A stretch of 64,000 nt of DNA from Leptotrichia sp. oral taxon 498 (GCF_002240055.1 NZ_CP016753.1:744001-808000), one strand, 5' to 3'; counted from the first letter of the stretch, positions 8,011 to 16,901 are shown. Numbers and translations: made by a program. The notes: generated by a model not told the origin, from the sequence alone.

Positions 8011-8991
8011 ATGAAAAACATATTAGTAATCGGAGGAGCAGGATATATAGGTTCCCATACAGTAAATCTATTAAAAAAAAGTGGGTATAATCCAATAATT
8101 TATGATAATTTATCAAAAGGCTATAAAGATGTAGCTGAAATATTAAATGTAAAATTTATAAAAGGTGATTTGGGAGATAGAAAAAAATTAAAAGAAGTGT
8201 TTGACACTGAAGATATTACGGCAGTTATGCACTTTGCAGCGTTTATTGAAGTTGGAGAATCAGTTCAAGAACCAGCTAAATATTATGAAAATAATGTTGT
8301 TAAAGTAACAAAATTATTAGATCAAATGGTAGAATCAGGAGTTAAGAATTTTATTTTTAGTTCTACAGCAGCAACTTTTGGAGAACCTGTTAAAGAAAAA
8401 ATAGATGAAACTCATCAACAATTACCAATTAATCCGTATGGTAAGAGTAAATTAATGGTAGAAAAAATACTTGAAGATTATGATGCTGCATATGGCTTGA
8501 AAAGTGTTGTTTTGAGATATTTTAATGCGAGTGGAAGTGATAAAGATGGAATAATTGGGGAAAGTCATATTCCAGAAACACATCTAATTCCATTAATTTT
8601 ACAGGCAGCGAGTGGGAAAAGAGAGAGCATAAAAATATTTGGAGATGATTATCCTACAAAAGATGGTACTTGTATAAGAGATTTTGTTCATGTATATGAT
8701 TTGGCAAAAGCACATATTTTGGGTATGGAAAAAATGTTGAAGGAGAATAAAAGTTTAAACTATAATCTTGGAAGTGGAGAAGGTTTTTCTGTTAAAGAAG
8801 TTATTGAAAAAGTAAAAGAAGTAACTGGAAAAGATTTTAAAGTGGAAACTGTGGAAAAAAGAGCAGGAGATCCAGCAATATTAGTTGCTAATAGTGAAAA
8901 GGCTAAGAAAGAATTAGGATGGGAGCCAGAATACTTATTAGGAGAGATTATTAATTCAGCTTGGAAATGGGAAAATAGTCGCAAATATTAA
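8011..8991 (+). CDS. galE: UDP-glucose 4-epimerase
   Basis: A 326-residue extended short-chain dehydrogenase. The NAD site GGAGYIGSH is at the N-terminus, followed by the FSSTAATFG catalytic Ser/Thr region, the NPYGKSK catalytic Tyr-Lys pair, RYFNASGS and the C-terminal GTCIRDFVHVYDLA block typical of GalE. It interconverts UDP-glucose and UDP-galactose in the cytoplasm. I chose ATG 8011, with AAAGGA at 7998-8003; an in-frame ATG at 7978 would place that site inside the gene. galU and rfbD follow on the same strand, so this is a sugar-nucleotide supply group. A second, clearly different galE is at 49700-50725. Confidence 0.92.
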   Translation: MKNILVIGGAGYIGSHTVNLLKKSGYNPIIYDNLSKGYKDVAEILNVKFIKGDLGDRKKLKEVFDTEDITAVMHFAAFIEVGESVQEPAKYYENNVVKVTKLLDQMVESGVKNFIFSSTAATFGEPVKEKIDETHQQLPINPYGKSKLMVEKILEDYDAAYGLKSVVLRYFNASGSDKDGIIGESHIPETHLIPLILQAASGKRESIKIFGDDYPTKDGTCIRDFVHVYDLAKAHILGMEKMLKENKSLNYNLGSGEGFSVKEVIEKVKEVTGKDFKVETVEKRAGDPAILVANSEKAKKELGWEPEYLLGEIINSAWKWENSRKY

Positions 8992-9044
8992 AAAATATGG
9001 TATACTTAAAATAAGAAAATATATTATATTTAGGAGAAAAAATT

Positions 9045-9947
9045 ATGGAAGAGAAAAAAATAAGAAAAGCAGTAATACCTGCTGCTGGATTAGGAACAAG
9101 AGTATTGCCAGCAACAAAAGCACAGCCTAAAGAGATGTTAGTAGTGGTAGATAAACCAGCATTACAATATTTAGTTGAAGAATTAGTAGATTCAGGAATT
9201 GAAGAAATACTTATTGTAACAGGAAGAAATAAAACTTCAATAGAAAATCATTTCGATTATTCTTTTGAGCTGGAAAAGACACTTGAAGAAAAAGGGAAAA
9301 AAGATTTATTAAAAGTGATAAATGATATTTCAAAATTAGCGAATATTTATTATGTAAGGCAAAAAAAACCGCTAGGTTTAGGACATGCAATTGGCTGTGC
9401 TGAAGCGTTTGTAGGAAATGAGCCTTTTGTCGTAGTTTTAGGAGATGATATTGTTTATACTGACAAAGCAAAAGGAGAATTACCTGCAATAAAACAATTA
9501 ATAGATAAATATTCTGAGTTAAAAGGTGGAAATATTTTAGGTGTACAAAAAGTTCCTGAAAAAGATGTAAATAAATATGGAATAATAAAGCCTTTGAAAA
9601 AGATAGATGAAAGAACAGTGGAAGTAGAAAATTTTGTTGAAAAACCTAATTTAGATGAGGCACCAAGTAGATTAGCGGCACTTGGAAGATATGTTTTAGA
9701 ACCAGAAATATTTGGATATTTAAAAAATACTAAACCTGGAAAAGGTGGGGAAATACAGGTAACAGATGCAATTTTAAGTATGAAAAATGATGGTGGGAAG
9801 TTATTTGCATATGATTACAAGGGATTAAGATATGATACAGGGAATAAATTTGGAATGTTTGTTGCAAATATTGAATTTGGATTAAGACATCCCGAATTAA
9901 AAGATAAGGCAAAAGAATATTTGAAAAAATTAATGGAACGTGAATGA
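9045..9947 (+). CDS. galU: UTP-glucose-1-phosphate uridylyltransferase
   Basis: A 300-residue GalU/GtaB-type enzyme. It begins KAVIPAAGLGTRVLPATKAQPKEML, the complete NTP-binding loop with its catalytic Lys, and shows VVVLGDDIVY (metal Asp), GIIKP, VENFVEKP (Lys-bearing loop) and GRYVLEPEIF. It makes UDP-glucose from UTP and glucose-1-phosphate, feeding the adjacent GalE. The ribosome-binding site is TAGGAG just upstream. The family assignment is secure because the length and motif order match throughout. Confidence 0.95.
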   Translation: MEEKKIRKAVIPAAGLGTRVLPATKAQPKEMLVVVDKPALQYLVEELVDSGIEEILIVTGRNKTSIENHFDYSFELEKTLEEKGKKDLLKVINDISKLANIYYVRQKKPLGLGHAIGCAEAFVGNEPFVVVLGDDIVYTDKAKGELPAIKQLIDKYSELKGGNILGVQKVPEKDVNKYGIIKPLKKIDERTVEVENFVEKPNLDEAPSRLAALGRYVLEPEIFGYLKNTKPGKGGEIQVTDAILSMKNDGGKLFAYDYKGLRYDTGNKFGMFVANIEFGLRHPELKDKAKEYLKKLMERE

Positions 9948-9970
9948 AATATGAAAGTTAGAGGAACAAT

Positions 9971-10828
9971 ATGAAAATACTACTAACAGGCTCAAACGGC
10001 CAACTGGGACACGATTTCAAAAAATTATTCGATAGAAAAAATATTGAATACATCGCAACTGATTCTAAAGAATTGGACATCACAAATGATGAGAAATTAA
10101 AGATATTTTTTCAAGAAAATGGAGAAGTTACTCATGTAATAAATTGTGCGGCGTATAATGATGTGGATAAGGCAGAAAATAATGAGAAAGTTTGGCTATT
10201 AAATGCTAAAGCTCCTAAAAAGTTAGCTGAAATTTCTAAAGAAATAGGAGCAATCTTTGTAACTTATTCGACGGATTTTGTGTTTGATGGAAACAAAAGT
10301 TCTCCGTATTTGGAAGAAGAAGAAACGAATGGATTGTCAGAGTATGGAAAATCAAAGGCTAAAGGTGAAAAAGAAGTTTTTAAAATATATGATAAATCTT
10401 TTGTAATACGAACTTCATGGGTATTTGGAATAGCAAATAACAATTTTAATAAGCAAGTTATAAATTGGAGTAAATCAAGAAATGAATTGAATATTGTGGA
10501 TGATCAAGTTTCTACTCCTACGTATTCAGTAGATTTGGCCGAGTTTTCCTGGAAACTAATTCAAACTGAAAAATTTGGTTTATATCACATTACAAATGAT
10601 GGAATCGCAAGTAAATACGATCAAGCAAAGTATGTTTTGAAAAAAATTGGTTGGAATGGAACGTTAGTGAGAGCTAAGACGGCTGATTTCAATCTTCCTG
10701 CAAAACGACCGGCTTATTCAAAATTGGATTCTAGTAAAGTAGAAAAATTGTTAGGAGAGAAAATTCCTGCTTGGCAGTCAGGAATTGATAGGTTTTTGGA
10801 AGAGATGAAAGAAAATGGGGAGTTGTAA
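9971..10828 (+). CDS. rfbD: dTDP-4-dehydrorhamnose reductase
   Basis: A 285-residue RmlD/RfbD-type reductase. It has the NAD(P) site LLTGSNGQLGHDF, CAAYNDVDKAE, STDFVFDG, the catalytic EYGKSKAKGE Tyr-Lys pair and FVIRTSWVFG. RfbD makes dTDP-L-rhamnose in the last pathway step. The other rhamnose genes (rfbA, B, C) are not in this window, so the pathway must be completed elsewhere or the enzyme acts on a related keto-sugar. It lies 23 bases after galU and is followed by a terminator. Confidence 0.9.
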   Translation: MKILLTGSNGQLGHDFKKLFDRKNIEYIATDSKELDITNDEKLKIFFQENGEVTHVINCAAYNDVDKAENNEKVWLLNAKAPKKLAEISKEIGAIFVTYSTDFVFDGNKSSPYLEEEETNGLSEYGKSKAKGEKEVFKIYDKSFVIRTSWVFGIANNNFNKQVINWSKSRNELNIVDDQVSTPTYSVDLAEFSWKLIQTEKFGLYHITNDGIASKYDQAKYVLKKIGWNGTLVRAKTADFNLPAKRPAYSKLDSSKVEKLLGEKIPAWQSGIDRFLEEMKENGEL

Positions 10829-10839
10829 AAATTTATATT

Positions 10840-10864
10840 AAGCTGAGTTTTTCAGCTTTTTTTA
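10840..10864 (+). terminator. Terminator after rfbD
   Basis: A perfect 7-bp stem AAGCTGA/TCAGCTT with a 5-nt loop is followed by a T run. It marks the end of the galE-galU-rfbD unit. Confidence 0.85.
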
Positions 10865-10923
10865 TTGAAATTTTTTAAAGAGTAAAACTAGAATTTTTAT
10901 TTTATCGAAATTTAAAAAAACTA

Positions 10924-10952
10924 TTCAAAAATTCAAAAAAATAGTTTATAAT
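10924..10952 (+). promoter_or_regulatory. Possible promoter for the GH16 gene
   Basis: A perfect -10 box TATAAT (10947-10952) stands 17 bp after a weak -35 TTCAAA (10924-10929), about 30 bp ahead of the GH16 start. The local sequence is almost pure A/T, so chance matches are common. Confidence 0.35.
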
Positions 10953-10983
10953 TAAATAAATAATTTAGAACGGAGAAAAATAA

Positions 10984-12081
10984 ATGAAAAAAGCAAATAT
11001 GTTAATTTTGTTAGGATTTTTGAGTTTAAGTGTCATTGGAAGTGCAAAGCCCCAGCAGACTTTTGAAGAAAAAAATTATTTGGTTGAAATGACACAAGAA
11101 AAATCAGAGTTGACTAGTGAAAATAATTCTAGCAGTATAGAAGAAAATAGAAAAGAAGAGCAAAATCTTTTGGGAAAAAGAAGAAAAAAAGAGAATGAAA
11201 ATACATCATCAAACGAAAAATCTAGAAAAAAATCACTTTGGAGCAAAATAGTGGATAGAAAAAAAAGTGATAAAAATGAAAATTGGAAACTAGTTTGGAA
11301 TGATGAATTCGACTCAAATAGCTTGGATACATCTAAATGGAGTTACTGGGGAGATAACAACATTCCATGGAATGCAGGAAATTATTTGGATGAAAACGGT
11401 AATTTGGTGGATCAGTCTGGATTTAAAGTTAAACATTATTATTTGAAGGACAATGTTAAAGTGCAAGATGGAAATTTAATCATTGAAGTGAAAAAAGAAA
11501 ATAATAAAACTGTGAATATTGATGGAAAACAGAGAAAAATATTATATAGTTCTGGAGCGGTTCACACTAAAGGTAAATTTTCCGTACAAGAGGGAAAAAT
11601 CGAAATGAGAGCAGCAATGCCTAAAGGTGTGGGGACTTGGCCTGCTTTTTGGATGTGGCCTGAATGGTATAGTCAAGGAACAAATAAATTGGCAGATGGA
11701 GAAATTGATATTTTTGAGATTTATGGTTCTGATTTGTCGAGGGTAACTGGAACAGCGCATGTTTTAAAGACAACAGAAAATAGATACGAAATGTTTGATA
11801 AAAATGATGAAAAAATTAAAAAAAATGAAGATTTGACGCAATTTAACACTTATGCTGTCGAATGGGATTCTAAAGAGATAAAGTGGCTATTTAATGGAAG
11901 AGTTTATAAAAAGAGAACTATGAAGGAAATGGAGAAAAAAGCAGGAAGAAATCCTTATAATCAGCCATATTTTATTATGATAAATGTAGCGCTTGAAAAT
12001 CAGACTGGAAGCGATGGAGATGTGGATTTTCCGACAGAGATGAAAGTTGATTATGTGAGAGTCTATAAAAAAGATAAATAA
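10984..12081 (+). CDS. Exported glycoside hydrolase family 16 (beta-glucanase-like)
   Basis: A 365-residue protein with a signal peptide (MKKANMLILLGFLSLSVIGSA), then a charged Lys/Glu/Ser linker to about residue 97, then a GH16 domain. The catalytic motif is EIDIFE with Glu240, Asp242 and Glu245, preceded by the family signature EGKIEMRAAMPKGVGTWPAFWM. A C-terminal YFIMINVALEN and VDYVRVY complete the sandwich. It should cleave beta-1,3 or mixed-linkage glucans outside the cytoplasm. No lipobox Cys is seen after the signal. prs follows 11 bases downstream, but a functional link is not obvious. Confidence 0.88.
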   Translation: MKKANMLILLGFLSLSVIGSAKPQQTFEEKNYLVEMTQEKSELTSENNSSSIEENRKEEQNLLGKRRKKENENTSSNEKSRKKSLWSKIVDRKKSDKNENWKLVWNDEFDSNSLDTSKWSYWGDNNIPWNAGNYLDENGNLVDQSGFKVKHYYLKDNVKVQDGNLIIEVKKENNKTVNIDGKQRKILYSSGAVHTKGKFSVQEGKIEMRAAMPKGVGTWPAFWMWPEWYSQGTNKLADGEIDIFEIYGSDLSRVTGTAHVLKTTENRYEMFDKNDEKIKKNEDLTQFNTYAVEWDSKEIKWLFNGRVYKKRTMKEMEKKAGRNPYNQPYFIMINVALENQTGSDGDVDFPTEMKVDYVRVYKKDK

Positions 12082-12092
12082 AAGGAGTTTTG

Positions 12093-13064
12093 ATGATGGA
12101 AGCTAAAAAATTTAAGGAAAATGATGTAAAAATATTTGCTGGTTCTTCGGCAAAAAAATTGGCGCAAAAAATAGCGGATTATGTGGGACTGCCGCTTTCA
12201 AAAAATAAGATTCAAAAATTTTCAGATGGGGAAATATTTACAAAATCGCTTGAGAGTGTGAGAGGGAGTAAAGTTTTTGTTGTGCAGTCGACTGCAGGAA
12301 AAGTGAATGAAAATTTGATGGAACTTCTGATTTTTATAGATGTGCTAAAAAGGGCATCTGCTAAAGAAATTATAGCGATTATTCCGTATTTTGGATATGC
12401 AAGACAAGATAGGACGATAAATCCACATGATCCAATCACTGCAAAATTAATTTCAAATTTGTTGGTTGCCGCTGGAGCAACAAGAATTGTGACGATGGAA
12501 CTACATACAAGACAAGTACAGGGATTTTTTGACATTCCAGTGGATCATATGGAACCGCTTCCGATTTTGGCAAAATATTTTGAAAAAAAAGGATTTTCTC
12601 AAAGTGAAGATGTCGTTGTTGTGGCGCCTGACATAGGTTCGCTAAAAAGGGCAAGAGGTTTTGCCAAATGGCTTGAAGTGCCACTTGCGATTGTGGAAAA
12701 GAGAAAAAATGGAGATGGAGAATTTGAAGTTGAAAATTTAATTGGAGATGTATGCGGTAAAAAGGTCATTTTGATTGACGATATGATTAATACAGGAAAA
12801 ACAGTTTGTAATGCAGCAGATGCGTTAATTAAAAATGGCGCAACAGAAGTGTATTGCTGTGCGACTCATGCGGTATTTTCAGATTATGCGGTAAAAAGAC
12901 TAAAGGAATCTGTAATTAAAGAAGTTGTCGTAACAGACACAATTGAGTTAAGAGAAGATGAATATTTTGAAAAACTTACTGTTTTATCAACTGCTAAGAT
13001 TTTTGGAGAAGCGGTAAAAAGAATAGTTATTTACAAAGAGATGAGTAATTTATTTGTGAAATAA
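12093..13064 (+). CDS. Divergent ribose-phosphate pyrophosphokinase paralogue
   Basis: About 323 residues with the PRPP synthetase fold: IFAGSSAKKLAQKIA, VRGSKVFVVQST, PYFGYARQDR and a PRTase loop. Key loops depart from the consensus. The PRPP-binding loop reads DDMINTGKT instead of DDMIDTAGT, the upstream loop is APDIGSLKRAR instead of SPDVGGVKRAR, and the flexible loop is EKRKNGDG instead of DKRRAK. The second prs at 61459 has all the canonical forms, so this copy may have altered regulation, substrate or activity. Start ATG 12093 follows AAAGGAG (12081-12087). A methyltransferase follows 18 bases later. Confidence 0.85.
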   Translation: MMEAKKFKENDVKIFAGSSAKKLAQKIADYVGLPLSKNKIQKFSDGEIFTKSLESVRGSKVFVVQSTAGKVNENLMELLIFIDVLKRASAKEIIAIIPYFGYARQDRTINPHDPITAKLISNLLVAAGATRIVTMELHTRQVQGFFDIPVDHMEPLPILAKYFEKKGFSQSEDVVVVAPDIGSLKRARGFAKWLEVPLAIVEKRKNGDGEFEVENLIGDVCGKKVILIDDMINTGKTVCNAADALIKNGATEVYCCATHAVFSDYAVKRLKESVIKEVVVTDTIELREDEYFEKLTVLSTAKIFGEAVKRIVIYKEMSNLFVK

Positions 13065-13082
13065 GGAGGAAAAATAGACAAA

Positions 13083-13694
13083 ATGAGCCATTATTTTTCT
13101 GAAGTGCAAGATGTGAAATCAGTAAAAAAAATAATAAATTATGAAATTAAAAACGAAAAGTTTGAGTTTTTGACTGACAATGGAGTTTTTTCAAAGATAA
13201 AAGTTGATTTTGGGACTGATGTGATGTTGCGGACTTTTTTGAATGAAAATAAAAAATTGGAAAATATTCGAATTTTGGATATTGGCTGCGGATATGGCGT
13301 TGTTTCAGTTGTTTTAAAAAGATTTTTTAGAAAAGCAAGAATTTTATCGACGGACGTCAATGAGAGAGCGCTAGAATTGACACGGGAAAATATACAAAAA
13401 AATAATAGGACAGATGATTTTGAAGTTAGAAAATCTTTTGTGTTTGACAATATTTCTGAAAATTTCGATATGATTCTGTCCAATCCCCCGATTAGAGCAG
13501 GAAAGCAAGTGATTTTTGAAATTTATGAAAAAAGTTTTTTTCATTTGAACAAAAATGGGAAATTTTACTGCGTGATTCAAACTAAACACGGAGCTAAAAG
13601 TACGAAAAAAAAATTGGAAGAACTTTTTGGAAATTGTACCACGCTTGTAATTGAAGCTGGATATAGAATTTTTAGATGTGTTAAAAATAGTTAA
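13083..13694 (+). CDS. RsmC/YbxB-like class I methyltransferase
   Basis: A 203-residue SAM-dependent methyltransferase: the SAM loop is ILDIGCGYGVVSV, the acidic residue ending strand 2 is in STDVNERAL, and the catalytic motif IV is LSNPPIRAGK, typical of RsmC/RlmG-type enzymes that methylate the guanine N2 of rRNA. It is a single-domain form, like Bacillus YbxB, without the duplicated N-terminal half of E. coli RsmC. AAGGAGG at 13063-13069 gives the binding site, though with rather long spacing. It is paired with the divergent prs gene. The exact rRNA target is not readable from sequence. Confidence 0.85.
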   Translation: MSHYFSEVQDVKSVKKIINYEIKNEKFEFLTDNGVFSKIKVDFGTDVMLRTFLNENKKLENIRILDIGCGYGVVSVVLKRFFRKARILSTDVNERALELTRENIQKNNRTDDFEVRKSFVFDNISENFDMILSNPPIRAGKQVIFEIYEKSFFHLNKNGKFYCVIQTKHGAKSTKKKLEELFGNCTTLVIEAGYRIFRCVKNS

Positions 13695-13710
13695 ATAATT
13701 AGTTGAAAAA

Positions 13711-13740
13711 AGGAGTACGATTTTGTACTCCTAATTTTTT
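13711..13740. terminator. Bidirectional terminator between methyltransferase and nucleotidase genes
   Basis: A perfect 8-bp stem AGGAGTAC/GTACTCCT has a 6-nt loop, with A-rich sequence on the left and a T run on the right, so it can serve both converging genes. Confidence 0.85.
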
Positions 13741-15530
13741 TAGTATTTAAAAATTACGTTTGAGCTTTTTGGTCTTGAAATTTCTTTTTTAGCTTTTACA
13801 TAGTCAATAAAAATAGGGACGTCGCTTAAATATGTATTTGTTCCACCACGAGTTTTTATGATTTCACCAAGAGTTTTGTAACCGTCTTTTCCACTTGCAA
13901 TGTATGAATTTGTTGCCATTACATAAGTTTTGTTTGAGTCAATTGGAACCCATTCGTTTGATTTTCTGTCAAGCACTTCGATTTTTTTGACTCTTGTTCC
14001 AAGTTTTCCCGCTTTTGTAGCTTCATATCTGATTCCTGCACCATAAGGGAATGATCCAGTTGAACCACCTGTAAGTGAATAATCTATCGCATCTTCAAGC
14101 ACCTGTTTTACTTCTGAACCTTTGATTTCAAGCGTATAAATTGTATTTGTGGCAAAAGGCAGCAAAGTGTATGCAAGGTCATAGTTAAATTCTCCTGGTT
14201 CCAGAGTAATTCTTATATTTCCGGCATTTCCAATGACAAAGTCGATATTTCTAGTTCCAATAGTTTTTAATTTATCTAAAACTGATTCCATGACAAGAGT
14301 TGTTGCAAGAGAACCTTCTGGATTTTTTGCGTCTGGAATACGGTTTTCAGAACCACCTGGAATTTTATCTAAAATTTTTCCAACTGATTTTTTACCCATT
14401 TCATTTTTTTCTTTTTTGTAACCTTCTAATAATTTTTCAGCTTGAGGTTCATTTTTTACAAATTTAATATTTTTATTTTCATTTACAAATTTAATAACTT
14501 TATCTTTTTCTGCTCCAGTCAATTGAATTTTTTTATCGTCTTTATCCTTCACTTCAAAAAAATTATCTCCAATTAATAATTGTGGATTTGCTACGACATT
14601 TGTAACAACTCCTTTTTGGTTAAAGTCTAATTTCAATTGACCAAGTAAATAAGCATAACACCAAGCTTCTACTACATAAGTTGGCTCACCGTTACTGTGC
14701 TCAATTTTTTTTGGATAATCAGGATCTGCCACTTTTAGTCCAAATTGTTCAAATTGAGAACCCAATAAATAGTGTGTATCTCCCGATACGATTAAATCAA
14801 TTCCTTCAACTTTTTTTGCAATTTCAAGATTTCTTTCGTATCCTGCATGGGAAAGCAGGATTATTTTGTTAATTCCTTTATCTTGAACTTCTTTTACATA
14901 TTTTTTCGCTGTTTCCACTTCGTCGTAAAATTTTATATCGTCTCCGGGGCTTGAAGATTCTTTAGTTTTTTTCACAACTTCGATTCCGATAATTGCAACT
15001 TTTTCGCCATTTATATTTTTAATGATGTAAGGTTTCCATTTATTTTCTAAGATACTTCCTTTATCAGGTACGACATTTGCTGAAACAACTGGAACTTTTA
15101 GAACATCTAAAAATCCTTTTAATCCTTTATTTCCAGCATCAAATTCGTGATTTCCCAATGTGAATGCGTCAAATTTGATTTCGTTCATTATATTTGCATC
15201 CGCTTTTCCTTCGAATAATGTGAAATAAAGAGTTCCTGTTTGTGCGTCTCCTGCATGTAGAACAAGTGTATTTTTGTTTTCTTTTCTGAATTCATCAATC
15301 GCTTGAGCCATTCTGGCCATTCCGCCGATATTTACTGTAACAGTTTGGTCTCCTAATTTTAATGGCATTTTTTCTTCTTCCAGATGCGAGTGATGGTCGT
15401 TGATGTGGGCAACATTTAACTCAAAATTTGAGCTAGTGCTTTTTTTATTTTTAGTCGTTTTTGCCATTGCGACATTTTGTGTAGCTGCAAATATTGTGAT
15501 TGTTAGCGCTAATAAAAACAATTTTTTCAT
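13740..15530 (-). CDS. Exported 5'-nucleotidase / 2',3'-cyclic phosphodiesterase family protein
   Basis: A 596-residue UshA-family enzyme. The signal peptide is MKKLFLLALTITIFAATQNVAMA. The metallophosphatase domain shows INDHHSHLE, HAGDAQTG, TLGNHEFDAG, SHAGYERN and SGDTH (di-metal site). A second half (about residues 400-590) carries the GNAGNIR and YGAGIRYE substrate-binding segments. It should release nucleosides from nucleotides in the periplasm or at the surface. I chose ATG 15530 because GGAGGA lies directly upstream; a TTG at 15545 would place that site in the gene. A second family member is at 19628-21304. Confidence 0.9.
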   Translation of the reverse strand: MKKLFLLALTITIFAATQNVAMAKTTKNKKSTSSNFELNVAHINDHHSHLEEEKMPLKLGDQTVTVNIGGMARMAQAIDEFRKENKNTLVLHAGDAQTGTLYFTLFEGKADANIMNEIKFDAFTLGNHEFDAGNKGLKGFLDVLKVPVVSANVVPDKGSILENKWKPYIIKNINGEKVAIIGIEVVKKTKESSSPGDDIKFYDEVETAKKYVKEVQDKGINKIILLSHAGYERNLEIAKKVEGIDLIVSGDTHYLLGSQFEQFGLKVADPDYPKKIEHSNGEPTYVVEAWCYAYLLGQLKLDFNQKGVVTNVVANPQLLIGDNFFEVKDKDDKKIQLTGAEKDKVIKFVNENKNIKFVKNEPQAEKLLEGYKKEKNEMGKKSVGKILDKIPGGSENRIPDAKNPEGSLATTLVMESVLDKLKTIGTRNIDFVIGNAGNIRITLEPGEFNYDLAYTLLPFATNTIYTLEIKGSEVKQVLEDAIDYSLTGGSTGSFPYGAGIRYEATKAGKLGTRVKKIEVLDRKSNEWVPIDSNKTYVMATNSYIASGKDGYKTLGEIIKTRGGTNTYLSDVPIFIDYVKAKKEISRPKSSNVIFKY

Positions 15531-15623
15531 AGAAAATTCCTCCAATATTTTTTTATATTTAAATTATAGTATAATTTTATAAAAAAATCACGAAAAATTT
15601 TGGATTTTTATAAAAATTTTCTT

Positions 15624-16277
15624 TTATATTTTGGCTTTATTCCATTCATAGTAGCTTTGATTTAAGCTATATGCGCAAAAACCGTTGTTAGTCAATATTT
15701 TTGCAGCAATATTGGCATAGGCGCAGTTTCTTCCACGGCAGTAGACGATTATTTTTTTATCTTTTGGCAAATCTTCCAAGTTTTCTTCTAAAATTTTCAT
15801 TGGGATATTTATCGCATTTTCAATGTGCTGTGAATTAAATTCATCTTCTGGTCGCAAGTCAATTATTACAACATTTTCTTCTTCAACCATTTTTTGCGCT
15901 TCTTCAACAGTTAAAATTTTTGTTTTGCAACATTTTTCGTAAAATTCGTCGTGAATTTTTTGTACATCAGAAAGCTGCGTTTCACCGACATTTATAAGAA
16001 GATAAACCAAATCGATAATTTTTTCATTGGCAATTTTATAGACGACGAAATTTTTCTTTTTTTCACAAGAAACCAAATTTCCATCTTTCAATATTTGCAA
16101 GTGGCGAGAAGTGTTTGCAATTGTCATCCCAGTTTCACGAGCAATTTTTTCCACAGTTTTTTTCCCTTGCGAGAGCAAATCCAAAATTTCAATCCGCTTG
16201 TCACTTGACAGACATTTCCCAATTTTTGACAGTCCGCTGTAAAGGCTGTTTTTGTATTTTTCACATAATTTATCCAT
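15624..16277 (-). CDS. ArsR-family regulator fused to a rhodanese domain
   Basis: A 217-residue two-domain protein. Residues about 15-100 are an ArsR winged helix (KRIEILDLLSQGKKTVEKIARETGMTIAN..SRHLQILKDGNLV). Residues about 120-215 are a rhodanese domain with VVIIDLRPEDEF and the active-site loop YCRGRNCAYA, whose first Cys can carry a persulfide. There are no ArsR metal Cys pairs, so sensing is probably through sulfane sulfur or redox at the rhodanese Cys. The gene is divergent from trxA, with a perfect palindrome on the trxA promoter. Start ATG 16277 follows an AGAGG site; a longer frame to 16370 would run through the operator region. Confidence 0.88.
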   Translation of the reverse strand: MDKLCEKYKNSLYSGLSKIGKCLSSDKRIEILDLLSQGKKTVEKIARETGMTIANTSRHLQILKDGNLVSCEKKKNFVVYKIANEKIIDLVYLLINVGETQLSDVQKIHDEFYEKCCKTKILTVEEAQKMVEEENVVIIDLRPEDEFNSQHIENAINIPMKILEENLEDLPKDKKIIVYCRGRNCAYANIAAKILTNNGFCAYSLNQSYYEWNKAKI

Positions 16278-16337
16278 AATTAACCTCTTTTTTATAAAAT
16301 TTTTTATTAAATATATTTTTATTTTTAAATAAAATTG

Positions 16338-16366
16338 TTGACAAAGTTTTTTAAATATGATATTAT
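16338..16366 (+). promoter_or_regulatory. Promoter of the thioredoxin cluster
   Basis: A consensus -35 TTGACA (16338-16343), exactly 17 bp, and -10 TATTAT (16361-16366). Its -10 end overlaps the palindromic operator at 16365-16384, which points to repression of trxA by the divergent ArsR-rhodanese protein. Confidence 0.75.
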
Positions 16367-16384
16367 TCAATTAGTTAATTGAAT
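16365..16384. promoter_or_regulatory. Palindromic ArsR-type operator
   Basis: ATTCAATTA-GT-TAATTGAAT is a perfect 9-2-9 inverted repeat, the length and TTCAA/TTGAA core expected of ArsR/SmtB-family sites. A further TTGAAT follows at 16387-16392. It covers the end of the -10 box and the likely start site of the trxA promoter and lies 87 bp from the regulator's own start codon, so autoregulation is also possible. Confidence 0.7.
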
Positions 16385-16482
16385 AGTTGAATTTCTAAAG
16401 TCAGTATATCATAATTTTTGGAAAAAATAAACTATAAAATTTAAGAAAATAAAACAATAATAAAAGAAAGAGGCGATGTTTT

Positions 16483-16794
16483 ATGGCAATAACTTTAAAT
16501 AAAGATAATTTTGAAGCAACAATTTCAAGTGGAGTGGCGTTGGTAGATTTTTGGGCAAGCTGGTGCAGACCTTGTAAAATGCAGCTTCCTATAGTTGAAG
16601 AGTTGTCAAATGAATTGGGAGAAAAAGCAAAAGTTGGAAAAGTAAATGTTGACGAACAATTGGAGTTAGCACAACAATTTGGAATCCAAAGTATTCCTAC
16701 ATTGATTTTATTTAAAGATGGAAAACCATTGGAAGTTATGGTGGGACCTCAATCGAAAGAAACTTTGTATGAAAAAATAAATGGAGCATTATAG
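16483..16794 (+). CDS. trxA: Thioredoxin with CRPC active site
   Basis: A 103-residue thioredoxin: LVDFWASWCRPCKMQLPI with the redox pair Cys28/Cys31, and the cis-Pro segment IQSIPTLILFKDGK. The canonical centre is WCGPC; here Arg replaces Gly, which is known to shift redox properties in thioredoxin variants. It is the first gene of the cluster controlled by the palindromic site upstream, and thioredoxin reductase follows. AGAGGCG is the binding site. It reduces disulfides or persulfides in the cytoplasm, with electrons from TrxB. Confidence 0.93.
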   Translation: MAITLNKDNFEATISSGVALVDFWASWCRPCKMQLPIVEELSNELGEKAKVGKVNVDEQLELAQQFGIQSIPTLILFKDGKPLEVMVGPQSKETLYEKINGAL

Positions 16795-16832
16795 AAAAAA
16801 TCAAAATTAGAATTTAATTTAAAAAAAATTGG

Positions 16833-16885
16833 AAGAAAAATTATGAATTTGAGAAATTATCTTTATTTGTAATTTTTCTTTTTTT
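16833..16885 (+). terminator. Hairpin with T run between trxA and trxB (attenuator-like)
   Basis: AAGAAAAATTA (16833-16843) pairs perfectly with TAATTTTTCTT (16870-16880), followed by more T. The loop is long (26 nt), so it may be a weak terminator that lowers trxB transcription relative to trxA. Confidence 0.5.
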
Positions 16886-16901
16886 AGAAAAGGAGAGAAA
16901 A

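Noticed and set aside
16278-16370. Upstream extension of the ArsR-rhodanese gene
   Set aside because: It would run through the promoter and operator of trxA and adds a Lys/Phe-rich sequence unlike the family; ATG 16277 has its own binding site.
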